A DNA stretch of 32,993 nucleotides from Desulfobacterales bacterium. Lineage in GTDB: Bacteria; Desulfobacterota; Desulfobacteria; Desulfobacterales; C00003060. Made by a program: the position numbers and the translations under genes. The notes below the pieces were generated by a model that saw nothing but the letters and a program-made list of their open reading frames with translations, ran no database searches and had not been told where the DNA came from. Below, piece by piece: positions 1 through 9,143 of this stretch. The first letter of the stretch is position 1; each line of letters begins with the position of its first letter. The stretch covers positions 1-32,993 of the forward strand of contig JAGMBW010000064.1 in NCBI GenBank assembly GCA_023129535.1, given 5' to 3'.

Positions 1-1
1 T

Positions 2-2356
2 ATTCTGAGCGCCACCGGACCCTATAAAGGTCATCTCCGGAGACCATCAGATCAGAAGGAACCCCAAAAGATCGCCTGGCTGCAGTGCATCAGCTCCAGG
101 GACATAAACCGATGCGACCACCCCTATTGCTCATCGGTCTGTTGTATGTATGCGATTAAAGAGGCCGTTATTGCCAAGGAACATGCGGAGCACGATGTCG
201 ATACGGCCATCTTTTTCATAGATATGAGGACCTATGGGAAAGAGTTCGAAGGGTATTACGACCGGGCCAGGGAAGACCATGGAGTCAGGTTTATCCGCTC
301 GCGGATTCATACCATCGAAGAGGACCCGAAGACTCACGATCTGGTCTTGCGATATGCAGATGAAAACGGTGACATCCGGATCGAGAGATTCGACCTGGTT
401 GTCCTCTCGGTAGGCCTGGAAACGCCCAAAATTCTGATCGAACTGGCCAAACGCCTGGAAATTCAACTGGACCAGGACCACTTTGTACAGACTGGAATTT
501 TCAGTCCTGTTGAGACCTCCCGAAAAGGCATTTACGTGTGCGGGGCCTTCCAGGAACCCAAGGATATTCCCTATTCGGTTATGGAAGCGAGCGCTGCTGC
601 CTGCAAGGCGGAAGAAGTCCTGTCGGATGTCCGTGGCACGCAGGTTAGGGAAAAGACCTATCCTGAAGAGAGAGATGTGTCCTCTGAAGATCCCCGGATC
701 GGGGTCTTTGTGTGTGACTGCGGCATCAACATTGGGGGAGTTGTGGATGTGCCGGAAGTTGTTGAGTACGCCCGCACGCTGCCCGGAGTCGTTTACGCAG
801 AAGAGAATCTCTTTACCTGCTCCCAGGACACGCAGGAAAACATGAAACAGGTAATCCAGCGGGAAAGACTGAACCGGGTTGTAGTTGCGTCCTGCTCACC
901 CACGACACACGAAGAGCTGTTTCAGGAAACCCTCAGGGAGGCAAGTCTGAACAAGTACCTTTTGGAGATGGCCAACATCAGAAATCAGTGTTCCTGGGTC
1001 CATTACCAAGATCCGGCGGCAGCAACTGAGAAGTCAAAGGATCTTGTGCGCATGGCGGTTGCCAGGGCCCGGCTGATGCAGTCATTGCCCCAGCCGACCG
1101 TTCCGGTGGACGACAAGGCCCTGGTGATCGGAGGCGGTATCTCCGGCATGATGGCAGCCCTTAGCCTGGCCGATCAGGGGTTCCGCACATACCTTGTGGA
1201 GCAATCAAAAGAACTGGGAGGAAATGCCCTTCAGCTCCTCAATACCTGGAGAGGAGATGAAATCGCAGGCAATGTAAAAGAGATGGTCCGCCGCGTGGAT
1301 GGTCATGCGTTGATTGATGTGTACAAAGAGTCCGGCATTAAAGAAGCCTCCCGGTTTGTCGGGAATTTCCGGACGACGATCTCCCAAAACGGCGCTGATA
1401 TTGTCCTGGAGCATGGAATCATAGTTGTAGCCGTTGGCGGCAAAGAATATAAGCCCACAGAATACCTTTACAAAGAAGATGAAAGGGTTTTGACTCACTT
1501 AGAACTCGATGCGGCCATCAGCAAAGGAGACAAAAAGGTTGCCGGGGCAAAAACCGCTGTCTTTATCCAGTGCGTGGGCTCGCGAGAGCCTGAAAGGCCG
1601 TATTGCTCCAAGGTATGTTGTACCCACACGATGAAATCCGCCTTGAAATTGAAAGAAATAAACCCGGAAATGGATATATATGTCCTTTACCGGGACATTC
1701 GCACCTATGGGCAGCGGGAAGAACTTTACAAAGAAGCCAGGCGCAGCGGGGTCATCTTTATTCGATATAATCCGGAACTAAAACCTGAAGTTGAAAAAAG
1801 CGATACAAGGATTCTCGTGACTGTCAAGGATCACATCCTGGGTCGGAATGTCGTAATCACTCCTGACCTCGTCGTGCTCGCTTCTGCTATTGTGCCGCGA
1901 GACAATGCGTCCCTGGCCCGTATTTATAAGCTGCCCCTTAACAAGGATGGGTTTTTCATGGAGGCCCACGCCAAACTCAGGCCGGTCGATTTTGCTAATG
2001 AGGGTATTTTCCTGGCCGGCATGGCCCATTACCCCAAGCCGATTGAAGAGAGCATCGCGCAAGCCGAAGCAGCAGTTTCGAGGGCCTGCACCATCCTTGC
2101 GCACAAAGAGAGAACCATAAGCGGAGCGGTGGCTGTGGTAGATCCTGATTTGTGCGGTAACTGTTTAACCTGCGTGCGCACCTGTCCCTATGGCGTTCCG
2201 TTTATCAATGAGGAGAGTGTGGCTCAAATAGACGCAGATAAATGCCACGGCTGCGGTGTGTGCGCGGCAGAGTGCCCCTACCAGGCCATTACGCTTGCCA
2301 GTATTACTACAGAGCAGATTATGGCCAAGATTGATGCATGTTATGAAAGAATTTGA
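2..2356 (+). CDS. hdrA: HdrA-like FAD/Fe-S heterodisulfide reductase subunit A, 5' truncated by window edge
   Basis: Frame open from nt 2; [52 protein letters not shown]-terminal two [4Fe-4S] motifs CGNCLTCVRTCP / CHGCGVCAAECP. Confidence 0.93.
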   Translation: MLSATGPYKGHLRRPSDQKEPQKIAWLQCISSRDINRCDHPYCSSVCCMYAIKEAVIAKEHAEHDVDTAIFFIDMRTYGKEFEGYYDRAREDHGVRFIRSRIHTIEEDPKTHDLVLRYADENGDIRIERFDLVVLSVGLETPKILIELAKRLEIQLDQDHFVQTGIFSPVETSRKGIYVCGAFQEPKDIPYSVMEASAAACKAEEVLSDVRGTQVREKTYPEERDVSSEDPRIGVFVCDCGINIGGVVDVPEVVEYARTLPGVVYAEENLFTCSQDTQENMKQVIQRERLNRVVVASCSPTTHEELFQETLREASLNKYLLEMANIRNQCSWVHYQDPAAATEKSKDLVRMAVARARLMQSLPQPTVPVDDKALVIGGGISGMMAALSLADQGFRTYLVEQSKELGGNALQLLNTWRGDEIAGNVKEMVRRVDGHALIDVYKESGIKEASRFVGNFRTTISQNGADIVLEHGIIVVAVGGKEYKPTEYLYKEDERVLTHLELDAAISKGDKKVAGAKTAVFIQCVGSREPERPYCSKVCCTHTMKSALKLKEINPEMDIYVLYRDIRTYGQREELYKEARRSGVIFIRYNPELKPEVEKSDTRILVTVKDHILGRNVVITPDLVVLASAIVPRDNASLARIYKLPLNKDGFFMEAHAKLRPVDFANEGIFLAGMAHYPKPIEESIAQAEAAVSRACTILAHKERTISGAVAVVDPDLCGNCLTCVRTCPYGVPFINEESVAQIDADKCHGCGVCAAECPYQAITLASITTEQIMAKIDACYERI

Positions 2357-2777
2357 ACCTAAGATTATCGCCTTTTGTTGCCAGTACTGCGCTTATGCAG
2401 CGGCAGACCTGGCCGGGTCCATGCGTTTGAAATATGCTCCAAACATCCGCATTGTTCTCGTGCCGTGTACCGGCAGGATAGATGTCATACACATCCTGCG
2501 CGCCGTGGAGAATGGCGCAGACGGGGTCTTGGTGGCCGGGTGCCTGGAAGGAGGTTGTCACTTTGTTGAAGGAAACTTCAAGGCCAAGAACAGGGTCCGG
2601 TATGTCAAAAACCTGTTAGGCAGAATTGGTATCGAGGAAGAACGCGTAGAAATGTTTAACCTCTCTTCTGCCGAGGGCCCTCGTTTTGCCGAGATCGCCA
2701 ACGAGATGACAGAGAGGATCAAAACCCTTGGGCCGAGCCCTTTGCGAAGAGAGAATAGCACAGAGGAGAATATATGA
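2343..2777 (+). CDS. mvhD: MvhD-like [2Fe-2S] hydrogenase/Hdr delta subunit (Cys form)
   Basis: FCCQYCAYAAADLAG, VPCTGRID, GADGVLVAGCLEGGCHF; start at 2343 (not 2256) overlapping the hdrA end. Confidence 0.9.
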   Translation: MKEFEPKIIAFCCQYCAYAAADLAGSMRLKYAPNIRIVLVPCTGRIDVIHILRAVENGADGVLVAGCLEGGCHFVEGNFKAKNRVRYVKNLLGRIGIEEERVEMFNLSSAEGPRFAEIANEMTERIKTLGPSPLRRENSTEENI

Positions 2778-3442
2778 TTATTGCAGAGATGAAACCGATC
2801 GAGGAAATCCTTGACATGATCAGGAGCTATCAAAGGATTTTGATAGTCGGCTGCAAAGGCTGTGTCGCGGTGTGTAGTACCGGCGGCCCCAAGGAGGTCT
2901 CTGTGCTGGGCTCTCTCCTCAGGATCGCCAGGAAAAAAGAGGGTCGTGACATTGTTATAGATGAAGAATCGCTTGATCGGCAGTGTGAGCCTGAATTTGT
3001 TGACCTGGCCGGAGACAAGGTGGCTGACGCCGACGCCGTACTTTCTTTGGCGTGTGGGGCCGGGGTCCAGATGTTTGCCGAACGGTTTCAGGACAAGGTA
3101 GTGTTGCCTGGCTGCAATACAACCTTCTTAGGCGTGACCGAGGAGCTGGGCGTCTGGTCAGAACGTTGTGCTGGTTGCGGGAACTGTATCTTGGACAAAA
3201 CTGCCGGCCTGTGCCCTATTGCCAGGTGCTCCAAGCAACTTCTCAATGGCCCATGCGGGGGGTCTATGAATGGGAAATGCGAAATCAGCAAAGATGTAGA
3301 TTGCGTGTGGCAATTGATCATTGATCGCCTCACCAGGCTTAATCGGCTGGAGATGCTGGAAGAGATCTTTCCCGTTAAAGACTGGTCCCCGGCTGGCCAC
3401 GGCGGACCCAGAAAGATGGTCAGAGAGGATCTTAAGACATGA
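2774..3442 (+). CDS. metV: MetV-like Cys-rich methylenetetrahydrofolate reductase partner protein
   Basis: GCKGCVAVCSTGG, CAGCGNCILDKTAGLCPIARCSKQLLNGPCGGS; overlaps mvhD stop and precedes metF. Confidence 0.85.
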   Translation: MIIAEMKPIEEILDMIRSYQRILIVGCKGCVAVCSTGGPKEVSVLGSLLRIARKKEGRDIVIDEESLDRQCEPEFVDLAGDKVADADAVLSLACGAGVQMFAERFQDKVVLPGCNTTFLGVTEELGVWSERCAGCGNCILDKTAGLCPIARCSKQLLNGPCGGSMNGKCEISKDVDCVWQLIIDRLTRLNRLEMLEEIFPVKDWSPAGHGGPRKMVREDLKT

Positions 3443-4356
3443 AGTCAGGGAGTAATTTGGAAAGACTGTTGGAAAGCGGCCAGTTTTCTGTCACGGCAGA
3501 GGCCGGACCTCCAAAGGGGACTTCGTCCAAGGTCGTTCAGAGAAAAGGGGAGCTCCTTAAGCTTTGTTGTGACGCCTTGAATGTCACAGACAACCAGACC
3601 GCTATTGTGCGGATGTCAAGCTTGAGCGGCTGCGTTTTGTTAAAGGAAATGGGCGTGGAGCCGGTCTTGCAGATGGTCGTGAGAGACCGCAATCGCCTTG
3701 CCCTCCAGAGTGACATCCTGGGAGCGGCGGCATTAGGTATTCGCAATGTGCTCTGCCTTTCTGGCGATCATCAGAAGTTTGGGAACCATCCTACGGCCAA
3801 GGGGGTATACGACATCGATTCGATCCAGTTCATTCAGATGGTCAAGAACATGCGGGATGAACACAAGTTTCTCAATGGTGAAGATATCTCAGGAGACGTG
3901 CCCTTTTTCATCGGAGCCGCAGCTAATCCCTTTGCCGACCCGTTTGAGTTCCGCGTCATCCGTTTGGCCAAAAAGGTGGCCGCTGGTGCGGATTTTATTC
4001 AAACCCAGGGGGTCTTTGACATGCCCAAATTTATTGAATGGATGAAAATGGTCAGAGACAGAGGCCTGGACGAAAAAACGCACATCCTTGCTGGGCTAAT
4101 ACCGATCAAGTCCGTTGGTATGGCTCGCTACATGAGGAACAACGTGTCGGGCTTGAGTGTGCCAAAGGAGATTGTTGACCGGATGGCCGATGCCAGGGAG
4201 CCCAAAGAAGAAGGCGTGAAGATTTGCCTTGAGAGCATCGAGCAACTCAAAGAAGTTGACGGAATACACGGCATTCATATCATGGCAGTGGCCTGGGAGG
4301 ATATCGTATCCCGGATCGTGGAAGAGGCAGGTTTAATGCCCAGACCGGTGGTGTAG
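3439..4356 (+). CDS. metF: methylenetetrahydrofolate reductase (MetF)
   Basis: FSVTAEAGPPKG, VTDNQTAIVRMSS, LCLSGDH, FIQTQGVFD motifs; overlaps metV end. Confidence 0.9.
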   Translation: MKSGSNLERLLESGQFSVTAEAGPPKGTSSKVVQRKGELLKLCCDALNVTDNQTAIVRMSSLSGCVLLKEMGVEPVLQMVVRDRNRLALQSDILGAAALGIRNVLCLSGDHQKFGNHPTAKGVYDIDSIQFIQMVKNMRDEHKFLNGEDISGDVPFFIGAAANPFADPFEFRVIRLAKKVAAGADFIQTQGVFDMPKFIEWMKMVRDRGLDEKTHILAGLIPIKSVGMARYMRNNVSGLSVPKEIVDRMADAREPKEEGVKICLESIEQLKEVDGIHGIHIMAVAWEDIVSRIVEEAGLMPRPVV

Positions 4357-4363
4357 TATCCTG

Positions 4364-4584
4364 GGAATGGAGTGATGGAGTATTGGAGAACTGGAGTAAT
4401 GGATAGTAAAAGCGGACACGGAGTACAATGTTTTGGCGCAAGCTTCACTTCGTGTCAAGCCGTCAGGCCTCCGGCTCGTAGAGGCACAAGCCTACGCCTG
4501 GAGAGCGCAACCCTTGCGCTAAGAAATGTTATCTCTTCGCTTATAGCCATTACTCCATGACTCCATCACTCCAATACTCCAATT
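4364..4584. repeat. inverted-arm short tandem repeat element (octamer GGAGTNNT arms flanking a hairpin-rich core)
   Basis: left arm 4364-4402 ggaatggagtgatggagtattggagaactggagtaatgg; right arm 4547-4584 ccattactccatgactccatcactccaatactccaatt. Confidence 0.75.
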
Positions 4585-4643
4585 GTGAGCGGGTGAGTTA
4601 AGTTTGGACCAATGATAAATGATAGATGACAGGGGGGTGCGAC

Positions 4644-5051
4644 ATGGGAGCAAGTGCCAAGATCCTGGTGGTGGACGATGACCCGGACATGCGGGAAGCC
4701 CTGCAGATGATACTGGAGTCTGCTGGCCATACGGTGGTCATGGCCGAGGATGGTGAGAAGTGTCTGGCCAAGCTGAAAGAAGAACAGACGGATTTACTCA
4801 TTCTCGACCTCCTCATGCCCAGGATGGACGGGTTTGAGGTGTGTAAAGCCCTGAAAGATCCTCGGTATGCCAAGTATGCTCGTATGCCGATCATCATCCT
4901 TAGCTCAGTTCAGGAGGGAGTCAGCCAGCGGCGCTACGAACTGGAAACCGGTGTGCAGCTTGATGTGGATGATTATGTAGAGAAACCGATCGAAAGCAGC
5001 GCGTTGCTGGAACGGGTCGGAAAGATTCTGAAGAGAATTGGTAAGGAATAA
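4644..5051 (+). CDS. stand-alone response regulator receiver protein
   Basis: ILVVDDDPDMREAL, LLILDLLMPRMDGFEV, DDYVEKPIE; ORF can extend to 4626. Confidence 0.88.
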   Translation: MGASAKILVVDDDPDMREALQMILESAGHTVVMAEDGEKCLAKLKEEQTDLLILDLLMPRMDGFEVCKALKDPRYAKYARMPIIILSSVQEGVSQRRYELETGVQLDVDDYVEKPIESSALLERVGKILKRIGKE

Positions 5052-5053
5052 CT

Positions 5054-5081
5054 CCGCAATCCGCAATCCGCAATCCGCAAT
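5054..5081 (+). repeat. tandem repeat (CCGCAAT)x4
   Basis: ccgcaatccgcaatccgcaatccgcaat directly in sequence. Confidence 0.95.
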
Positions 5082-5096
5082 ACCGAGGGTGTGGCC

Positions 5097-5480
5097 ATGA
5101 AAAAGGTATTACTAGTAGACGACGATGTCGACTTTTGCGAGGCAACAAAACTCCTTTTGGAAAGTAAGGGCTGCGAGGTTGTTCTAGCCTATGACGGAAA
5201 GGAGGGGCTCGAGAAGACACGGGCCGCGAGACCCGATCTGGTCATCCTGGATGTGATGATGCCCGAAATGAACGGATACGACGTGTGTGTCGTCCTTAAG
5301 GCAGACCAGAAGTTGAAAAAGATTCCGGTCATCCTGCTCACAGCCGTGGACCAGGCCCTTTTCAAAACAACTTACACCAAGACGATGGGTCTCATGACCG
5401 AGGCTGACGATTACATTGCCAAGCCGGTTGAACCCGGAGAGCTGGTAAGGCGGGTGGAGGACTTGCTGAGCAAGAAATAA
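5097..5480 (+). CDS. stand-alone response regulator receiver protein
   Basis: KKVLLVDDDVDFCEA, LVILDVMMPEMNGYDV, DDYIAKPVEP; alternative GTG start at 5091. Confidence 0.88.
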   Translation: MKKVLLVDDDVDFCEATKLLLESKGCEVVLAYDGKEGLEKTRAARPDLVILDVMMPEMNGYDVCVVLKADQKLKKIPVILLTAVDQALFKTTYTKTMGLMTEADDYIAKPVEPGELVRRVEDLLSKK

Positions 5481-5487
5481 TCAGACG

Positions 5488-6978
5488 ATGTTGATCCAGC
5501 CGAGCATAAATATACTGGTGGTGGAAAATGACATCACCATTTTGCAAAGATGCCGGGAACTCATAATAGACGAAGGTCACAGGGTCCGTACGGCAGAGTG
5601 TATTGAAGAGGCCCTGGACATCATCCAGAAACAGCCGGGAGATGTGGACATCATGCTCCTTTCCCTTGAGCTTCCCGGATGGGGGGGCATGACTCTCATC
5701 AATACTCTACAAAAGGCAAGGCGTGAAATCCTGATCATGACCATGTCGGACAACTGTGGTGAGGAGGCTATAGAGGCCATGCACGCTGGCGCCTATGACT
5801 GCATCCGCAAGAGCTTTACCACCGATCGTTTCTGGACAAAGATGAATCGGGCTATAGAGGCCTTCAGACTCAGACGCCAGCTTGACATACTGACACGGCA
5901 AAGACAGGCTGCCTTAACCAGGGTCCGCCATGATGAAAATCTCTTTGCTATCCTCCAAAGTTTTCCTGACGGCCTCGTGGTCACGGATTGGCAGACGAAC
6001 ATCGTCCTCTTCAATGAGAAAGCCGGCAGCCTGTTCGACTTGACAGAAGAAAAGGCCTCAGGCCATCCGATTTCGGTCTCCATAAAATCCGATGAGTTGT
6101 TGTCATTCTTTATTCGGGCAATAAAAGCAGATAGTGGTTTAGGTCGGTTAATGGTTGGTGAGGAACCGGTCGTCAAGGTGGGGGAAAAAGCCCTTCGTGT
6201 TCATGTATACCCTGTCAAGAATGAGACAGGAACCGTTATTGGTGCAGCAGGCCTTTTTCACGATGTCACCACAGTCAGCGCAATGGATAAGCTAAAATCA
6301 GACTTTCTTTCTATGGTCTCACACGAACTCAAGTCACCCTTAAGCTCCCTGCTGATGCAGATTTCGGTAGTCCTGGACGGACTGGCCGGGGATCTTACTG
6401 CCAAACAGTCGGATTTGCTTGCCAAGGCCAAGGAAAAGACCAAAGGGATGATTACCCTTGTCAACGACATCCTGGACTACCGGCGCATCCAGGAGGGTAA
6501 ATCGATCCAGAAGATCGAAAGCCTGGATCTTGCAGAAATCCTGAAACGGACCATTGAACTCATGCACTTATCGGCCGAAGAGAAAGGGCTTAGCCTTACA
6601 TGCGAAATCGCGGAAGAGCTGCCATCCTTCAGTGGGGACAGGGGTGGCATGGAGGCGATCTTTGTCAACCTTATCAGTAATGCCATTAAGTACACCCTCA
6701 GAGGGGGGAACGTGAACGTCACATTGAACAAAGCAGGCAAAGATATAGGGTTCAAGGTGGTGGATAACGGCATAGGGATTCTACCAGAGGATATTGACCG
6801 TATTTTTGAGAAGTTCTATCGCATCAAAACTGAACAAACCAGGAGTATATCAGGCTCAGGGCTGGGGCTGTCGATAGTCAAGGGGATTGTGGACGCCCAT
6901 AATAGTGCAATCCACGTGGAGAGCGAGGTGGGAAAGGGAACGACCTTCGTCGTATCGCTGCCCGCGGAAACGGGCTAA
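5488..6978 (+). CDS. histidine kinase with N-terminal receiver-like domain, PAS domain and HisKA/HATPase
   Basis: N-terminal receiver-like fold; FLSMVSHELKSPLSSLL H-box, NLISNAIKYT N-box, VVDNGIGI, GSGLGLSIVKGIV. Confidence 0.9.
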   Translation: MLIQPSINILVVENDITILQRCRELIIDEGHRVRTAECIEEALDIIQKQPGDVDIMLLSLELPGWGGMTLINTLQKARREILIMTMSDNCGEEAIEAMHAGAYDCIRKSFTTDRFWTKMNRAIEAFRLRRQLDILTRQRQAALTRVRHDENLFAILQSFPDGLVVTDWQTNIVLFNEKAGSLFDLTEEKASGHPISVSIKSDELLSFFIRAIKADSGLGRLMVGEEPVVKVGEKALRVHVYPVKNETGTVIGAAGLFHDVTTVSAMDKLKSDFLSMVSHELKSPLSSLLMQISVVLDGLAGDLTAKQSDLLAKAKEKTKGMITLVNDILDYRRIQEGKSIQKIESLDLAEILKRTIELMHLSAEEKGLSLTCEIAEELPSFSGDRGGMEAIFVNLISNAIKYTLRGGNVNVTLNKAGKDIGFKVVDNGIGILPEDIDRIFEKFYRIKTEQTRSISGSGLGLSIVKGIVDAHNSAIHVESEVGKGTTFVVSLPAETG

Positions 6979-6992
6979 ATCGGAGGTGTAAG

Positions 6993-7649
6993 ATGATTAT
7001 TGCAGACCAGAAACCGCTAAGTGAAATACAGGACATGCTTGCTCCATACCGCAAGATCCTGCTGGTTGGGTGCGGTACCTGTATGACATTTTGCTCTGCT
7101 GGCGGACGTGAGGAGGTGGCTACGCTTGCAGGCACGCTCCTTTCGGAAAACAAGGATATGACTGTAGACAAAATGACGATCCCTCAACAGTGTGCGGTAA
7201 AGTTCATTGATCGTCTGGCAGACAAGGTTGGTAACTATGAAGCCATTCTTTCCATGGCCTGTGGCAATGGCGTTCAAGCTGTGGCCAATCGGTTTCCTGA
7301 AAAACCGGTTTTGCCGGCCCTGAACACGCAATTTATAGGGGTTGAAAAAGAACCAGGCATTTGGACCGAGAGCTGTATGGCTTGCGGTGACTGTATCCTG
7401 TGGAGAACTGGTGGGATTTGTCCTATCACACGTTGTGCCAAGAGTCTTCTCAATGGACCCTGCGGAGGGGCTTCAGGGGGAAAGTGCGAAGTTTCCAAAG
7501 ACCGCCCATGTGCCTGGCAGGAAATTTACCATGCCCTGAAGCGTTTGAACATGTTGCATTATCTAAAGGAAAAACCTCGAGTGAAAGACTGGCCTATTCA
7601 TCCGGGAAGGATCGTTAGAGAAGATTTGCGGGAAGTCGAAGCCGCATAA
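6993..7649 (+). CDS. metV: second MetV-like protein
   Basis: MIIADQKPLSEIQDML..., CMACGDCILWRTGGICPITRCAKSLLNGPCGG; paralogous to 2774-3442. Confidence 0.85.
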   Translation: MIIADQKPLSEIQDMLAPYRKILLVGCGTCMTFCSAGGREEVATLAGTLLSENKDMTVDKMTIPQQCAVKFIDRLADKVGNYEAILSMACGNGVQAVANRFPEKPVLPALNTQFIGVEKEPGIWTESCMACGDCILWRTGGICPITRCAKSLLNGPCGGASGGKCEVSKDRPCAWQEIYHALKRLNMLHYLKEKPRVKDWPIHPGRIVREDLREVEAA

Positions 7650-7653
7650 GTGG

Positions 7654-7784
7654 ATTGAATATTGACGATTGAATATTGACGATTGAATATCTAAGGACCA
7701 AAAGCTTGTTTCTAACAATTTTCAATTGTCAATCATCAATCTTCAATCGAAAATAGTCAATCTTCAATCGAAAATCGTCAATTT
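7654..7784. repeat. inverted-arm short tandem repeat (GATTGAATATTGAC / GTCAATCTTCAATCGAAAAT)
   Basis: left arm 7654-7691, right arm approx. 7724-7784, mutually inverse TTGAA/TTGAC-type units. Confidence 0.75.
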
Positions 7785-7798
7785 ACAGGGGTGCCAAC

Positions 7799-8674
7799 AT
7801 GAGCTTTAGAGAAGCCCTGGAATCAGGAAAATTTGTGGTGACCGCTGAGGTCGGCCCGGATAAGGGGACCGACATAGAGCATTTATTGAAGGATGCTGAT
7901 ATAGTCAAAAATCGGGTTGATGCTATTAACGTTACTGACCTGCAGAGTTCGGTTATGCGTCTTGGTTCCATGGCAGTCTGTCACTTATTGGTTGACAGAG
8001 GAATAGATCCTATTTTTCAAGTCACTTGCAGAGACCGTAACCGTCTTGCCCTGCAATCGGATTTGCTTAGCGCGTGGGTTCTTGGGGTAAGAAACGTCCT
8101 TGCCTTAACTGGCGATCATCCTACCCTCGGGGATCATCCCCAGGCTAAACCGGTTTTTGACTTAGATTCTGTTACCCTTTTAGAGGTAATCCGTAAGCTG
8201 AATTCCGGATCCGACATGGCAGGAAATGAACTTCGGGGTGCCCCTGAGTTTCTCCCTGGTGCAGTCGTGAATCCCGGAGCTGATAATGAGGCCGCTTTAG
8301 AGCTCCAGATCATGAAGATGGAGAAAAAGATTGAGGCAGGGGCCAGGTTCTTTCAAACCCAGGGGGTGTATGACCTGGATGCCTTTGAAAAATTCATGAA
8401 GCGCATCGAGGGGTTTCATACGAAGGTCCTGGGAGGTATTATCCTGCTCAAATCAGTGGGCATGGCCCGGTACATGAACAGGAATGTTGCAGGTGTCTTT
8501 GTTCCGGAAACCTTGATTCAGGAACTAAAAACAGCCGAGGACAAAGCTCGGGTCAGTATCAATATAGCTGTTCGCCTCATTAAAGGGATGAAAGATCTTT
8601 GCGATGGGGTTCATATTATGGCCCTTGGCTGGGAAAGTAAAATCCCTTCGATCCTGGATGCAGTAAAAGAGTGA
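7799..8674 (+). CDS. metF: second methylenetetrahydrofolate reductase (MetF)
   Basis: FVVTAEVGPDKG, NVTDLQSSVMRLGS, LALTGDHP, FFQTQGVYD; paralogous to 3439-4356. Confidence 0.9.
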   Translation: MSFREALESGKFVVTAEVGPDKGTDIEHLLKDADIVKNRVDAINVTDLQSSVMRLGSMAVCHLLVDRGIDPIFQVTCRDRNRLALQSDLLSAWVLGVRNVLALTGDHPTLGDHPQAKPVFDLDSVTLLEVIRKLNSGSDMAGNELRGAPEFLPGAVVNPGADNEAALELQIMKMEKKIEAGARFFQTQGVYDLDAFEKFMKRIEGFHTKVLGGIILLKSVGMARYMNRNVAGVFVPETLIQELKTAEDKARVSINIAVRLIKGMKDLCDGVHIMALGWESKIPSILDAVKE

Positions 8675-8686
8675 TCAGTTTTTCTT

Positions 8687-8844
8687 GTAAATTCTCAATA
8701 AGTTCGGATTACAGTCATTGCGAGCGAAGCGAAGCAATCCCTTTGATAGCAGTGAGATTGCTTCGTCGTCCGCCTGCGTCGGCCTCCTCGCAATGACACG
8801 AAATAACAGTTTCAGGCAATTGCCCGGACTTATTGAGAAGTTAC
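8687..8844. mobile_element. MITE-like palindromic element, copy 1
   Basis: 21-bp terminal inverted repeats gtaaattctcaataagttcgg (8687-8707) / ccggacttattgagaagttac (8824-8844), 19/21 match; inner inverted TCATTGCGAG...CTCGCAATGAC. Confidence 0.75.
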
Positions 8845-8881
8845 CCAAAAACCAAAGAGGATCAGTGAATGGAGTCTAAAG

Positions 8882-9136
8882 ATGGATCACCATCATCACC
8901 ATGAAAATGAAGAGCCTGGAGCTCACGGACCACTATCAACAAAGGGAAAACTCTCCAAACTGTTGGAATACTGGATTAAACACAATGAAGACCATGTTAG
9001 GACCTACCTTGAATGGTCGAGGCGCGCACGAGAGGAAGTCTCGCAGGAAGTATCTTCTCTTCTGGAGGAGGCAGCACAAATGACAGTATCCATGAACGAA
9101 AAGTTCAAGCAAGCATCAGAAAAGCTTTTTACCTAG
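8882..9136 (+). CDS. small His-rich protein, candidate metal-binding/nickel accessory factor
   Basis: 84 aa, N-terminal MDHHHHHENEEPGAHG followed by predicted helical region; sits between metF2 and cooC. Confidence 0.65.
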   Translation: MDHHHHHENEEPGAHGPLSTKGKLSKLLEYWIKHNEDHVRTYLEWSRRAREEVSQEVSSLLEEAAQMTVSMNEKFKQASEKLFT

Positions 9137-9143
9137 GTTGAGC

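Noticed and set aside
7654-7784. CRISPR or riboswitch
   Set aside because: Short degenerate units in inverted arms; no repeat-spacer periodicity and no recognised aptamer motif.
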